Below, piece by piece: positions 43,401-52,418 of a stretch of DNA of 64,000 bases. The notes under the pieces were generated by a model. That model searched no databases, was not told where the DNA came from, and worked only from the letters and a program-made list of their open reading frames with translations. Both the position numbers and the translations under genes were made by a program. The stretch comes from DATGEP01 sp035310125 (lineage in GTDB: Bacteria; Chloroflexota; Ktedonobacteria; Ktedonobacterales; JADMIN01). The stretch's first letter is position 1. Each line of letters begins with the position of its first letter. The stretch lies in contig DATGEP010000062.1 of the NCBI GenBank assembly GCA_035310125.1, positions 24,769-88,768 of the forward strand. Reading direction: 5' to 3'.

Positions 43401-43744
43401 TTGGATACGCCGGTGGGGAGACTTTGCGCGACTGCCATGTCCGGCCCAACCTACCGCTGGCTGACAGTTGCTCCGCGTGACCACTACGAAGTCGAGATCG
43501 TGCTGCCGAAACCGGAGATCAACATGCACGGCGAGCAGAACGCGGCAGAGATGCTGAACCATGTTGGTCACGGCACACTACATGGGTGTTCGCCACCGAC
43601 GACTGCCGGGCGGACTATGAGACTCTGCGCACACGTGGTGTTTCGTTCCAGAGTCCTCCCACCGACCAGCCCTACGGCATAGAGGCAGTCTTCGGGGACC
43701 TGTACGGCAACTCATTGTCACTCTTGCAGCAGCCGCAGAGCTGA
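43401..43744 (+). pseudogene. Frameshifted, 5'-truncated VOC/glyoxalase-family gene
   Basis: The first frame gives YRWLTVAPRDHYEVEIVLP and ends near GHGTL. A shift near 43575 is needed to continue with WVFATDDCRADYETL, GVSFQSPPTDQPYG and DLYGNSLSLLQQ, the C-terminal half of a VOC protein. The usual N-terminal beta-strand (about 40 residues) is absent. It is either a decayed gene or contains a sequence error on top of truncation. Confidence 0.75.
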
Positions 43745-43838
43745 GCAGCAGCGCACGAGCGCCTGTCAGTAGCTGGCTGCCTGGTCTATGCCGGGCGCTG
43801 GTGGCACTGTTTGCGCCGTGTGGTTTGGGGGGAAAAGC

Positions 43839-44378
43839 GTGGTATTTGTAGCACTCTTACGTGGTATCAATGTTGGCGGCCACATGGTAAAGATGGATCG
43901 CTTGCGTGGGTTGTTCGACGAGCTTGGATTCACGCAGGTGCGCACCTACATCCAAAGTGGCAACGTGTTCTTTGAGACCTCCGACGACGATCGCGCGGCG
44001 CTGACGCAAACCATCGAGCGCCACCTGCACAACGCGCTCGGCTACATGGTGCCAGTGTTCTTGCGCACCATTCCAGAGCTTGAGGATGTTGTTTCGAGTA
44101 AGCCATTGAACGACGAGAGCATCACGCCTGATATACGACTCTGTGTCGTATTCGCCGCCAACCCCATTCCCACCAATCTCGCTTTGCCTCTATGGTCGCC
44201 CAAACACGACATCGAAATCATCCAGACACGACTTCGTGAAGCGCTCGTGGTCTGGCATCTCATAGATGGAAGACCGCCCGTCTCGCAAGACTTCTTGGAA
44301 AGATCGCTCGGCAGCAAAGTTACGACCCGCTTTTTTCATACCACCGCCAAGATTTTGCAAGCCGCGAAGTTGGGATAA
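43839..44378 (+). CDS. DUF1697 domain protein
   Basis: 179 residues. VFVALLRGINVGGH-VKM, LGFTQVRTYIQSGNVFF and TTRFFHTTAKILQ are the DUF1697 hallmarks; the function of the family is unknown. The start is a GTG at 43839 preceded by GGGGGGAAAA. Followed by a hairpin at 44416-44450 shared with the convergent glutamate dehydrogenase gene. Confidence 0.88.
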   Translation: MVFVALLRGINVGGHMVKMDRLRGLFDELGFTQVRTYIQSGNVFFETSDDDRAALTQTIERHLHNALGYMVPVFLRTIPELEDVVSSKPLNDESITPDIRLCVVFAANPIPTNLALPLWSPKHDIEIIQTRLREALVVWHLIDGRPPVSQDFLERSLGSKVTTRFFHTTAKILQAAKLG

Positions 44379-44415
44379 TGTCAATAACTGGCAAGTGTGA
44401 GGCACATCCAGACAC

Positions 44416-44450
44416 GCGGGCACTCGGCAGCCAAAGCGCCGAATGCCCGC
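44416..44450. terminator. Hairpin between DUF1697 gene and glutamate dehydrogenase
   Basis: GCGGGCA-CTCGGC pairs with GCCGAA-TGCCCGC around a 9-base loop, with one internal mismatch. It lies between convergent genes and could serve both. Confidence 0.55.
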
Positions 44451-44473
44451 GCGCTACGCTCGTTTCGGACACG

Positions 44474-45742
44474 TTACGGATAGATGCCGCGCAGCTCCGT
44501 GGCATCCGCGACACGCTTGATGGCGACCATGTCCGCCGCGGTGCGCATATCACAGTGCTCGTCGTGCGCCAGCCGGGCGACCTCACTGTAGGCGCGTGAC
44601 ATCACATGGTGCAGCTTATGGCTGATCTCCTCGGGCGACCAGAAGAAGCTCTGGATGTCCTGTACCCACTCGAAGTAGCTGACAGTGACGCCCGCCGCGT
44701 TCGCCAGGATATCAGGTATCACACGCACCCCCCGCTCGAAGAAGATGTGGTCAGCCTCCGGCGTGGTCGGCCCATTGGCCGCCTCAGCGATGATCCGCGC
44801 CTGTACGCGCCCCGCGTTGGCCGCCGTCAGCTGGCCCTCCGTCGCCGCCGGAATGAGAATGTCGCAGGGCACTTCCAGCACGTCGAGCACGCCTAGCGTC
44901 TGTGATCCCGCGAACCCGACGACGGTGCCCGACTGCTGCTTGTGCTTGACCAGCGCCGGAACATCCAGGCCGCGCTCGTCATAGGCCGCGCCCTTGCGGT
45001 CCGCGACACCGACGACGCGAGCGCCTTCCGCATGCAGAATCTCGGCGGCGATGGCGCCCGCGTTGCCAAAGCCCTGAATTGCTACCCGCGCGCCTTTGAT
45101 GGGTATTCTCATCTCTTCGGCGGCCAACTTGAGCACGGCTACAACGCCGGTCGCCGTCGCCTCGTTGCGGCCCTCGCTGCCACCGATTGCCAGCGGTTTG
45201 CCAGTCACGACAGCAGGCACCGAGTAACCCCGGTGCATCGAGTACGTATCCATGATCCACGCCATCACCTGCGCGTTGGTGCCTATGTCGGGTGCGGGGA
45301 TATCGCTGCTAGGACCAATCAGGATCGAGATTTCCGTCGCGTAGCGGCGCGTCATCCGCTCCAGCTCGGCCTGGCTCATGCCTTTCGGCTCGCAGATCAC
45401 GCCGCCCTTGGCACCGCCGAACGGAATGTCCACCACGGCGCATTTCCACGTCATCCACATCGCCAGCGCACGCACCTCGTCGAGGGTGACGGCTGAGTCG
45501 TAGCGAATACCGCCCTTGGCTGGACCGCGGTTGATGTTGTGTTGCACGCGGAAGCCAGTGAACATGTGAATGCTGCCGTCGTCCATTCGAACTGGGAAGT
45601 TGACGGTCAGCTCGCGCTTGGGCACGCGCAGCACCGCGCGCATGTTGGAGCTCAGATTGAGGCGATCCGCGGCGGCCTCGAACTGAGCCACCGCGATCTC
45701 ATACGGGTTGGGACGTCGAGTGTTCGGCACGTCATCGTGCAT
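44474..45742 (-). CDS. gdhA: Glu/Leu/Phe/Val dehydrogenase, probably glutamate dehydrogenase
   Basis: 422 residues from MHDDVPN. Catalytic and substrate motifs: GPAKGGIRYD, DIPFGGAKGGV, PDIGTNAQVMAWIMD; Rossmann motif IQGFGNAG. Dimer/hexamer glutamate dehydrogenases interconvert glutamate and 2-oxoglutarate. ATG 45742 has GGAGG 10 bases upstream; a further upstream ATG at 45781 lacks one. Closest in pattern to catabolic NAD-linked enzymes, but cofactor cannot be decided by eye. Confidence 0.9.
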   Translation of the reverse strand: MHDDVPNTRRPNPYEIAVAQFEAAADRLNLSSNMRAVLRVPKRELTVNFPVRMDDGSIHMFTGFRVQHNINRGPAKGGIRYDSAVTLDEVRALAMWMTWKCAVVDIPFGGAKGGVICEPKGMSQAELERMTRRYATEISILIGPSSDIPAPDIGTNAQVMAWIMDTYSMHRGYSVPAVVTGKPLAIGGSEGRNEATATGVVAVLKLAAEEMRIPIKGARVAIQGFGNAGAIAAEILHAEGARVVGVADRKGAAYDERGLDVPALVKHKQQSGTVVGFAGSQTLGVLDVLEVPCDILIPAATEGQLTAANAGRVQARIIAEAANGPTTPEADHIFFERGVRVIPDILANAAGVTVSYFEWVQDIQSFFWSPEEISHKLHHVMSRAYSEVARLAHDEHCDMRTAADMVAIKRVADATELRGIYP

Positions 45743-45874
45743 AGTGCGAGGCCCTCCATTGACTGCTGTTCGTACCGGCATGACCCATCGCCACGCCCCG
45801 GGCTAATACCGCTTTGTATCGCTTCCCAGTCAGCCTCGCCGGAGGAGGAACGGCAGCTCGCCATTCCCCGCCCG

Positions 45875-47359
45875 TCACGGTTGGCCGAGTTTGCCCAGCA
45901 GAATCGGACTGACCATATCTGGTTTCGCGCGCCCTTTGGTGCGCTTCATCACCTGGCCGATGAGGAATTGCAACGAGGCGGTCTTGCCCGCGTGGTAATC
46001 CTCGACTGCCTTGGGATTCGTCTCCAGAACCTCCGCGACAATGCTCTCCAGCTCACCAGCATCACTCAGCTGCGCAATGCCCTCACGCGACACAACGGCG
46101 GCTGGTGCCTCGCCGCTGGCAAACGCCTTCTCCAACACGTCTTTGCCTTGCTTGCCGCTGATCTTGCCGCTTTCGATGAGATCCAGCAGCTCCGCCATTC
46201 CGGCGGGTGACACGCGACTGGCTTTGATATCCAGGCTCTCCGCATTCAGCAGGCGCCGCAGATCGCCCAGGATCCAGTTCGCGGCGCCACGCGCACGCGC
46301 GGTCGGGTCCGCCGGCCTGCCCGCCGCCAGCACCGCCTCGTAATAGTCGGCCAGCGGGCGCTCGATGGTCAGCAGCTCCGCGTCGCGTGCGGCAAGACCA
46401 TACTGCTGTTCGAAACGCTTTTGCTTCGCATCGGGCAGCTCCGGCATGCGCGCCAGCACGCGCTCCACCCAGTCACGCGTCAGCACCAGCGGCGGGAGAT
46501 CCGGCTCCGGAAAGTACCGGTAATCGTCGGCATACTCCTTGGAGCGTTGCGAGATTGTGACGCCGCGCTCCTCATTCCAGCCGCGAGTCTCCTGGTGGAT
46601 GGTGCCTCCGGAGCGCAGCACCTCGGCTTGCCGCTCCTCCTCATACGCCAGGGCGCGCTCGACCGAGCGGAACGAGTTCATGTTCTTGATCTCAACCTTC
46701 GTGCCGAAATCTCGCTGGCCGCGTGGACGTATGGAGACATTCGCGTCGCAGCGTAGCGCGCCCTCTTCCATCTTGCCGGAGCTCACGCCCAAATAGATAA
46801 GGATCTGGCGCAGCTTCTCCATGTAGAGCCGGGCTTCTTCGGGGCTGCGCATATCCGGCTCGCTGACGATCTCCATCAGCGGGACGCCCGCGCGATTCAT
46901 GTCCACCAGCGTGTAGCTTTCGCCGCGCTCGTTGCGGTGCAGGAGCCGCCCCGTATCCTCCTCCAGGTGAATACGCGTGATGCCGATGCGTCTTTCTTCG
47001 CCGTTCAGGTCAATCATTAGGTAGCCGTTATGGCTGAGTGGCCGGTCGTACTGTGAGATTTGGTAGCCTTTGGGCAGGTCGGGATAGCCGTAATTCTTGC
47101 GGTCGAACTTCGAGAACTCCGGGATCTCCAGATGCAGCGCCAGTGCGGTCATGATGGTGAAATCAATCGCCCGCTCGTTGATGACAGGCAACACCCCTGG
47201 GTAGCCCAGGCACACCGGGCACACGTGCGTGTTCGGCTCGGCGTGCGCGTAGTCCGCCAGGCAGCGGCAGAACATCTTACTGGCGGTGAGCAGCTGCGAA
47301 TGCACCTCCAAACCGATGACCGTTTCATAGCGGGCCGTCTCAGGTGTTGCCGTTGCCAT
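45875..47359 (-). CDS. gatB: Aspartyl/glutamyl-tRNA amidotransferase subunit B
   Basis: 494 residues. ETVIGLEVHSQLLTASKMFCRC, the zinc Cys pairs (CRC and CPVC), DLPKGYQISQYDRP and the C-terminal YqeY-like tail domain. It activates Glu-tRNA(Gln)/Asp-tRNA(Asn) for amidation within GatCAB. gatA and gatC are not next to it. ATG 47359 follows AGAGG by 5 bases. Confidence 0.95.
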   Translation of the reverse strand: MATATPETARYETVIGLEVHSQLLTASKMFCRCLADYAHAEPNTHVCPVCLGYPGVLPVINERAIDFTIMTALALHLEIPEFSKFDRKNYGYPDLPKGYQISQYDRPLSHNGYLMIDLNGEERRIGITRIHLEEDTGRLLHRNERGESYTLVDMNRAGVPLMEIVSEPDMRSPEEARLYMEKLRQILIYLGVSSGKMEEGALRCDANVSIRPRGQRDFGTKVEIKNMNSFRSVERALAYEEERQAEVLRSGGTIHQETRGWNEERGVTISQRSKEYADDYRYFPEPDLPPLVLTRDWVERVLARMPELPDAKQKRFEQQYGLAARDAELLTIERPLADYYEAVLAAGRPADPTARARGAANWILGDLRRLLNAESLDIKASRVSPAGMAELLDLIESGKISGKQGKDVLEKAFASGEAPAAVVSREGIAQLSDAGELESIVAEVLETNPKAVEDYHAGKTASLQFLIGQVMKRTKGRAKPDMVSPILLGKLGQP

Positions 47360-47460
47360 TATGCCTCTATCCCCTACACTGCGTACTGTTCGCGAAATCG
47401 GCGCTCGGGCCGTACTCTCCGCGCTCCGGCTCTGTAAACGCCAGGAACGCCGCCGCTGGC

Positions 47461-48642
47461 TCATGACTGGCTGTGCTTCTTCACAAATCGGCCCATGCGC
47501 TCGATGGCTTCCTCAATCTTGTCCTGCGCCGTACAATAGGCCGCGCGAACGAACCCCTCGCCGGATGCGCCGAATGCGCTGCCCGGCACTACAGCGACAT
47601 GCTCCTCGAAGAGCAGCTTCTCGGCAAACTCGTCCGAGCTGAGGCCTGTGCGCGCAATGGACGGGAACGTATAGAATGCGCCATGTGGCTCGTAGCAGGT
47701 CAGGCCGATGCTGTTGAAGCCGCGCACCATGAGGTTGCGGCGCGCATCATAGCTGGCAACCATCTCCGCCACGTGCTCCTCACCGTGCTCCAGCGCCTCC
47801 AGCGCCGCCGCTTGCGCCATCGTCGGCGCGCACATGATCGTATATTGGTGAATCTTGAGCATGGCTTCGAGGATGCTGGCCGGAGCGCAGACATAGCCGA
47901 TGCGCCAGCCCGTCATGGCGTAGGCTTTGGAGAATCCGTCGGCAAGTATCGTTCGCTCGCGCATGCCTGGCAGGGCCGCGACGGAGGTGTGCTCGTGGCC
48001 GTAGACCAGCCGGCTATAGACTTCATCCGAGAGCACTATGAGGTCGTGCTTGCGCGCCAGCGCCACGATCTTCTCCAACTCGTCGCGCCCGATAACCGCG
48101 CCGGTTGGGTTATTGGGGTTGCCGATAAGGACGACCTTCGTGCGCGGCGTAATCGCAGCTTCAATTGCGCTCGCCTTGACGCTGAAGTCGTCTTCGGGCC
48201 GCGTGATGGCCGGCACAACCCGCCCGCCCGCGAAGACCACATCCGCCTCGTACGCCACATAGCCAGGATCGGGAATAATGACCTCGTCCCCTTCATCCAG
48301 TAGGGCGCGCATCGCGGCATCAACGCCTTCGCTCACGCCCACCGTGACCATGATCTCCGTCTTCGGGTCATAACGCACACCATAGCGGCGTTCCAGGGTG
48401 GCGGCGATGGCCTCGCGCAGCGCGAGCGTGCCATAGTTCGAGGTATAGTGCGTGTCGCCGCGTTCAATGGAGGCGATGCCTGCCCTCCGGATATGGTCCG
48501 GCGTTACGAAGTCCGGTTCGCCCACGCCCAGCGAGATGACGTCTGGCATGCTTGCGGCGATATCGAAAAACTTGCGAATACCTGACGGCTTGACGGCGCG
48601 CACGCGCCGCGAAAGCACATCGCGCGTAACCAGACCTTCCAT
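47461..48642 (-). CDS. Class I/II PLP-dependent aminotransferase
   Basis: 393 residues. GVGEPDFVTPDHI, YTSNYGTLALREA, NPNNPTGAV and the PLP lysine in FSKAYAMTGWRIGY. Similar to aspartate/alanine-type aminotransferases of subgroup I; the amino-acid substrate is not certain. It may serve tyrosine/phenylalanine synthesis together with nearby tyrA. ATG 48642 has GAGG 6-7 bases upstream. Confidence 0.92.
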   Translation of the reverse strand: MEGLVTRDVLSRRVRAVKPSGIRKFFDIAASMPDVISLGVGEPDFVTPDHIRRAGIASIERGDTHYTSNYGTLALREAIAATLERRYGVRYDPKTEIMVTVGVSEGVDAAMRALLDEGDEVIIPDPGYVAYEADVVFAGGRVVPAITRPEDDFSVKASAIEAAITPRTKVVLIGNPNNPTGAVIGRDELEKIVALARKHDLIVLSDEVYSRLVYGHEHTSVAALPGMRERTILADGFSKAYAMTGWRIGYVCAPASILEAMLKIHQYTIMCAPTMAQAAALEALEHGEEHVAEMVASYDARRNLMVRGFNSIGLTCYEPHGAFYTFPSIARTGLSSDEFAEKLLFEEHVAVVPGSAFGASGEGFVRAAYCTAQDKIEEAIERMGRFVKKHSQS

Positions 48643-48926
48643 TACGACCTCGCTCCTCGCAGCCATGGCTCGCACCCAGGAAGAACCGGCGCTCGCGGCT
48701 GTTCTGCTACCTCTGTCACGGCGCGCCCCGCGCCACGTCTGCTATCTCTGCCCCAAAATGATAGCACATCGAGGGTGCGCTCTGGCAGCAGCAATCGCAA
48801 TCTGACCCTGCAACCCGCATGTGCGTCTCCGCGTAATCTCCTGTGGACGGAGATGAAGACCATACCACGTTGCGGGCATGGTAGCCAGAGCCGGCAGCCG
48901 CCAGCAATTGGTGAGGAGAAACGCAG
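48643..48926. other. Divergent promoter region, aminotransferase and DUF4870 genes
   Basis: 284 bases without a gene. A minus-strand TATCAT near 48757 is the only -10-like match facing the aminotransferase; I see no strong promoter for the other side. Confidence 0.35.
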
Positions 48927-49292
48927 ATGTACAACTACAGCCGGCGCGGGCAGTTGGCCAGCCCCACCGTCTTCGGTATCAGTGAGAAGTGGGAGCGCGT
49001 GCTCTGCTATGTATTCGGCTGGGTCAGCGGATTGGTGATGCTCGTCGTGGAGCACAAGAACGCGACCGTGCGGCGGCACGCGATACAGTCCATCGCGGTG
49101 TTTGGGACGCTCGCCATCGTGACATTTGTCCTGGGCCTGCTCTCGCACATCCTGATTATCGGTCTCCTGTTCGGCATTTTGGGGTGGATCGTCGGGATCG
49201 TATCCTTCTTCCTGTGGATCTTCCTGATGATCGCCGCGTTCGCCAGCCCAGTCACCTTCATCGGTGGCAGCGGCCGGTCCCGATACGTCTAA
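48927..49292 (+). CDS. DUF4870-type small membrane protein
   Basis: 121 residues, with a polar start and three helices (VLCYVFGWVSGLVMLVV, SIAVFGTLAIVTFVLGLL, LLFGILGWIVGIVSFFLWIFLMIAAF). The spacing E-K-N-x-x-V-R-R-H-A-x-Q-S between helices 1 and 2 is the Tic20/DUF4870 hallmark. Function unknown. GAGGAG stands 8 bases before the ATG; an intrinsic terminator follows. Confidence 0.85.
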   Translation: MYNYSRRGQLASPTVFGISEKWERVLCYVFGWVSGLVMLVVEHKNATVRRHAIQSIAVFGTLAIVTFVLGLLSHILIIGLLFGILGWIVGIVSFFLWIFLMIAAFASPVTFIGGSGRSRYV

Positions 49293-49318
49293 CACATCCA
49301 GGGGGCGCTACTTATTTA

Positions 49319-49344
49319 GGGGCGAGGTTGACCTCGCCCCTTTT
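49319..49344 (+). terminator. Intrinsic terminator after the DUF4870 gene
   Basis: GGGGCGAGGT pairs with ACCTCGCCCC across a TG loop and is followed by TTTT. Confidence 0.85.
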
Positions 49345-49613
49345 CCATTCCCGATGAGCAGTGCGGGAGCGCAGACTGCCCGCGCAATGAATGCCCGCCA
49401 GCCCCTGCGTGATCTGCTCCAATGACTCCGAATCGCCGCCAACATAGGCGCGTTGCCCCACCCATCGGGCGCCATAGCGCCGCCACTTCGCATGCTATAC
49501 TACCAAGGTATGCCCGCGAACAGACATTGAGAATTTACCTACGCCGCAGAGAGAAAGAGCGTGGCTGGCGGCGGTCGCGAGGCAGCCCAATTGCTCAAAG
49601 AGGAGTTAGCGCA

Positions 49614-51116
49614 ATGACGACGACCGCTTTCTCGGCGGCTGAGGCCCACACTGACATGGCCCCACAACATTATCTCAATTTCGTCGGTGGCGAGTGGCGC
49701 CCGTCAGTATCCGGCGCGACATTCGAGGACCGCAACCCCGCGCGCTATAGCGAGCTGGTGGCTACGTTCCAGAAGTCGGTCGCCGCCGATGTGGACACGG
49801 CCATCGCGGCGGCTGAGGCGGCGCTCCCCTCCTGGCGTGCCATGCCCGCCCCCCAGCGTGGCGAGATCATCCTGCGCGCGGCCCTCATTCTAGAGCGCGA
49901 CCGCGACCGGCTGGCGCGCGACATGACACGCGAGATGGGTAAGCCGCTCAAGGAGACGCAGGGCGACCTCCAGACCGCCATTGACTTTGGCAAATTCGTG
50001 GCGGGCGAAGGCCGGCGCGCCGAGGGCGAGACTGTTCCGTCCGCGTTGCCTGATAAGATGTGCCTCACTATTCGCCAGCCACTCGGCGTCGTCGGCATCA
50101 TCACGCCCTGGAACTTCCCGATGGCGATTCCTGCCTGGAAAACCTTCCCTGCCCTGCTCGCCGGCAACACCGTCGTGCTCAAACCCGCCAGTGACACGCC
50201 GCTCTCCGCGGCGCACCTGGTTGAGGCGCTGGTGGAGGCCGGTTTGCCTGCGGGCGTCCTCAACCTCGTTACTGGCCCCGGCGGCAGCCTAGGCGATGTC
50301 CTCGTCACTGATCCGCGCATCGCCATGATCTCCCTCACGGGATCAACGGAAGTCGGCAAGCATGTAGCCGAGCTGTGTGGTCGTGATCTGCGCCGGTGCA
50401 GCCTGGAGCTGGGTGGCAAGAACGCCGTCATTGTCATGGACGACGCGAATCTGGATGAAGCAGTCGCGGCGGTCGCCTGGGCGGGTTTCGGCACAACCGG
50501 CCAGCGCTGTACTGCGACGAGCCGTGTCATCGTCCACGAGAAAGTCGCCAGCGCCTTCGCTGACAAGCTGGTGGCGGCGGCGCAAAAGCTACGCCTGGGC
50601 GATGGGCTGCTCGCTGAAACGGACATGGGGCCGCTGGTCAACACTGGCCGGGTCTCTGCGGTGCATGAGTACACCGAGATCGGCAAGTCCGAGGGCGCTA
50701 CGCTGCTCACCGGCGGGGCGCCGGTGCGTGACGGCGAGCTCACCGATGGCGCCTTCTACGCGCCGACCATCTTTACCGATGTCTCAGCGGACATGCGTAT
50801 CGCGCAGGAAGAGGTCTTCGGCCCCTTTGTCTCCATCTTACCGGTGAAGGACTACGACGAGGCGATCCGCGTTGCCAATTCGACGATTTACGGTCTGTCC
50901 TGCTCCATCTTCACCGAGAACGCCCGCACAGTTTTCCGTGCCATGCACGACATCAACTCCGGCCTGATCTACATCAACGCTGGCACGACCGGCGCGGAGC
51001 CGCACCTGCCTTTCGGTGGCACGAAGCAAAGCGGCAACGGCCACCGCGAGCTTGGCCACAAGGCTGTTGAGGAGTTCAGCGAGATCAAGACCGTCTTCGT
51101 CTCCTATCCGAAGTAG
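49614..51116 (+). CDS. Aldehyde dehydrogenase family protein
   Basis: 500 residues. ALDH motifs: PWNFPMAIPAWK, active-site Glu in LELGGKNA and nucleophile Cys in GQRCTAT; C-terminal GAEPHLPFGGTKQSGNGHRE. It oxidises an aldehyde to the acid with NAD(P)+. The last motif resembles semialdehyde dehydrogenases of the ALDH7-like or succinate-semialdehyde type; substrate not assignable. ATG 49614 follows AAAGAGGAG. Confidence 0.92.
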   Translation: MTTTAFSAAEAHTDMAPQHYLNFVGGEWRPSVSGATFEDRNPARYSELVATFQKSVAADVDTAIAAAEAALPSWRAMPAPQRGEIILRAALILERDRDRLARDMTREMGKPLKETQGDLQTAIDFGKFVAGEGRRAEGETVPSALPDKMCLTIRQPLGVVGIITPWNFPMAIPAWKTFPALLAGNTVVLKPASDTPLSAAHLVEALVEAGLPAGVLNLVTGPGGSLGDVLVTDPRIAMISLTGSTEVGKHVAELCGRDLRRCSLELGGKNAVIVMDDANLDEAVAAVAWAGFGTTGQRCTATSRVIVHEKVASAFADKLVAAAQKLRLGDGLLAETDMGPLVNTGRVSAVHEYTEIGKSEGATLLTGGAPVRDGELTDGAFYAPTIFTDVSADMRIAQEEVFGPFVSILPVKDYDEAIRVANSTIYGLSCSIFTENARTVFRAMHDINSGLIYINAGTTGAEPHLPFGGTKQSGNGHRELGHKAVEEFSEIKTVFVSYPK

Positions 51117-51149
51117 GCGTCAGTCGCTTCAGCGTGACATGTCACATGA

Positions 51150-51183
51150 AATTCCCCGCCTCGTGAGCATGAGGCGGGGAATT
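51150..51183. terminator. Terminator after the aldehyde dehydrogenase gene
   Basis: A 13-bp perfect stem, AATTCCCCGCCTC with GAGGCGGGGAATT, and an 8-base loop. It lies between convergent genes and can serve both. Confidence 0.8.
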
Positions 51184-51201
51184 GCTTGCTTAGAAATTGA
51201 T

Positions 51202-52344
51202 CTATACGTTGCGCGGGCGCAACCGCTTCCAGGCGGAACTGATCTGTGTACGCATCTCTTCTCCGCGTCGTGGCGCGAAGAGCACCGCGCCAGCGCTGCC
51301 AAGCAACAATCCGCGCCGGAACCAGCGTCCGCGCCGGGCCGCGCGTTTGGCGGACTTCCTCATCCGCTGGCGCGCATCACCCGTCTTACGCCTGGCGCCT
51401 GCCACGAAATCGCCGGCAGCGTCAGCAGCACGGCTCCGCGCCCGGTCCGGCACGTCCCCCGCTGTGCCCGTGGCTGGGTTGGAATTCGGTGTCGCGCTGG
51501 CCAGCGTGCCCCGCCGCCACATCAGGATGCCACCAATGACACCGGCACCAAGGCTGCTAGCGAGAATCCATGCCTCCGGCGACCTTGCCATATTCAGCAG
51601 CAGATCGGGCGCATGATCGCGCAGATTGGCGAGCTGTCGCGACGGTGCGGTCATCCACAATGACGAGTGAGCCTCGCTGGCTTCGGGCGGCGGAACGGGC
51701 CGCTCTTCGGCGCCGGCTGCCTCATTCCAGCCGGCGGGGACGCCTATCGGTCCGCCCGCGCGACTGAGCTTGAGAGTCGGCGTGTTATCCGCATCCAGTG
51801 CGGCGCGTACAGCCGGTATTCTGGTTGCACCGGCCATCGGGGACCCTTCGCTGGCAGGTCGGTGTGACGCGGCGGCCCGCTCGTCCGTGCGCCTGGTGGC
51901 TTCACCCTGAGACGCGGCTGTTACCCCAGGCGCCACCAGCTTCGCCGCGTTCTCCTCTACGTCGGTGATAATAGGCTTCTCTTGCTCGGCGGCCACACGG
52001 CTGGCAACTCCAGGGGGCAGCGCGTCGCCCTGGTACACGGGCACATAGCGCGCGGGATTGTACGGACTCGTCATTTCGGGATGATCCATCAGATCCGCGC
52101 GGCTCACATCCAGATACACGCGGTCGCCCATCGCGCTCCGCACGTGACTCGCGGGCATCTCGAACTCGGTGTTGCTCTCATCGCCACGTATCACGAGCGA
52201 GAGAAGCTGCCCGCTCGTGCGATCCACGACAATTTGCTCCACGACACCGATCCGGCCATCGGTGCTCATGGCCTCAGCTCCACGTACGATGCGGAATTGG
52301 ACGACGTTCACATCGCCGTCGCCCCGTGTCTTCTGCACGCCCAT
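51202..52344 (-). CDS. PRC-barrel domain protein with C-terminal membrane and basic tail
   Basis: 380 residues. Residues 15-95 form a PRC barrel (GRIGVVEQIVVDRTSGQLLSLVI). A long low-complexity stretch rich in Ala, Pro and Arg follows. A helix near residue 275 (WILASSLGAGVIGGILMW), then a very basic segment, a second hydrophobic stretch (GLLLGSAGAVLFAP) and a YtxH-like end. It could link a cytoplasmic partner to the membrane or cell surface. Function unknown. Confidence 0.75.
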   Translation of the reverse strand: MGVQKTRGDGDVNVVQFRIVRGAEAMSTDGRIGVVEQIVVDRTSGQLLSLVIRGDESNTEFEMPASHVRSAMGDRVYLDVSRADLMDHPEMTSPYNPARYVPVYQGDALPPGVASRVAAEQEKPIITDVEENAAKLVAPGVTAASQGEATRRTDERAAASHRPASEGSPMAGATRIPAVRAALDADNTPTLKLSRAGGPIGVPAGWNEAAGAEERPVPPPEASEAHSSLWMTAPSRQLANLRDHAPDLLLNMARSPEAWILASSLGAGVIGGILMWRRGTLASATPNSNPATGTAGDVPDRARSRAADAAGDFVAGARRKTGDARQRMRKSAKRAARRGRWFRRGLLLGSAGAVLFAPRRGEEMRTQISSAWKRLRPRNV

Positions 52345-52418
52345 CGCAATCCCCCTTGCTCAAGATCTTGCCCGGAAGCTCCGCAAGTCCTGTACCAAAC
52401 CGGGGAAACAACGAGAGC

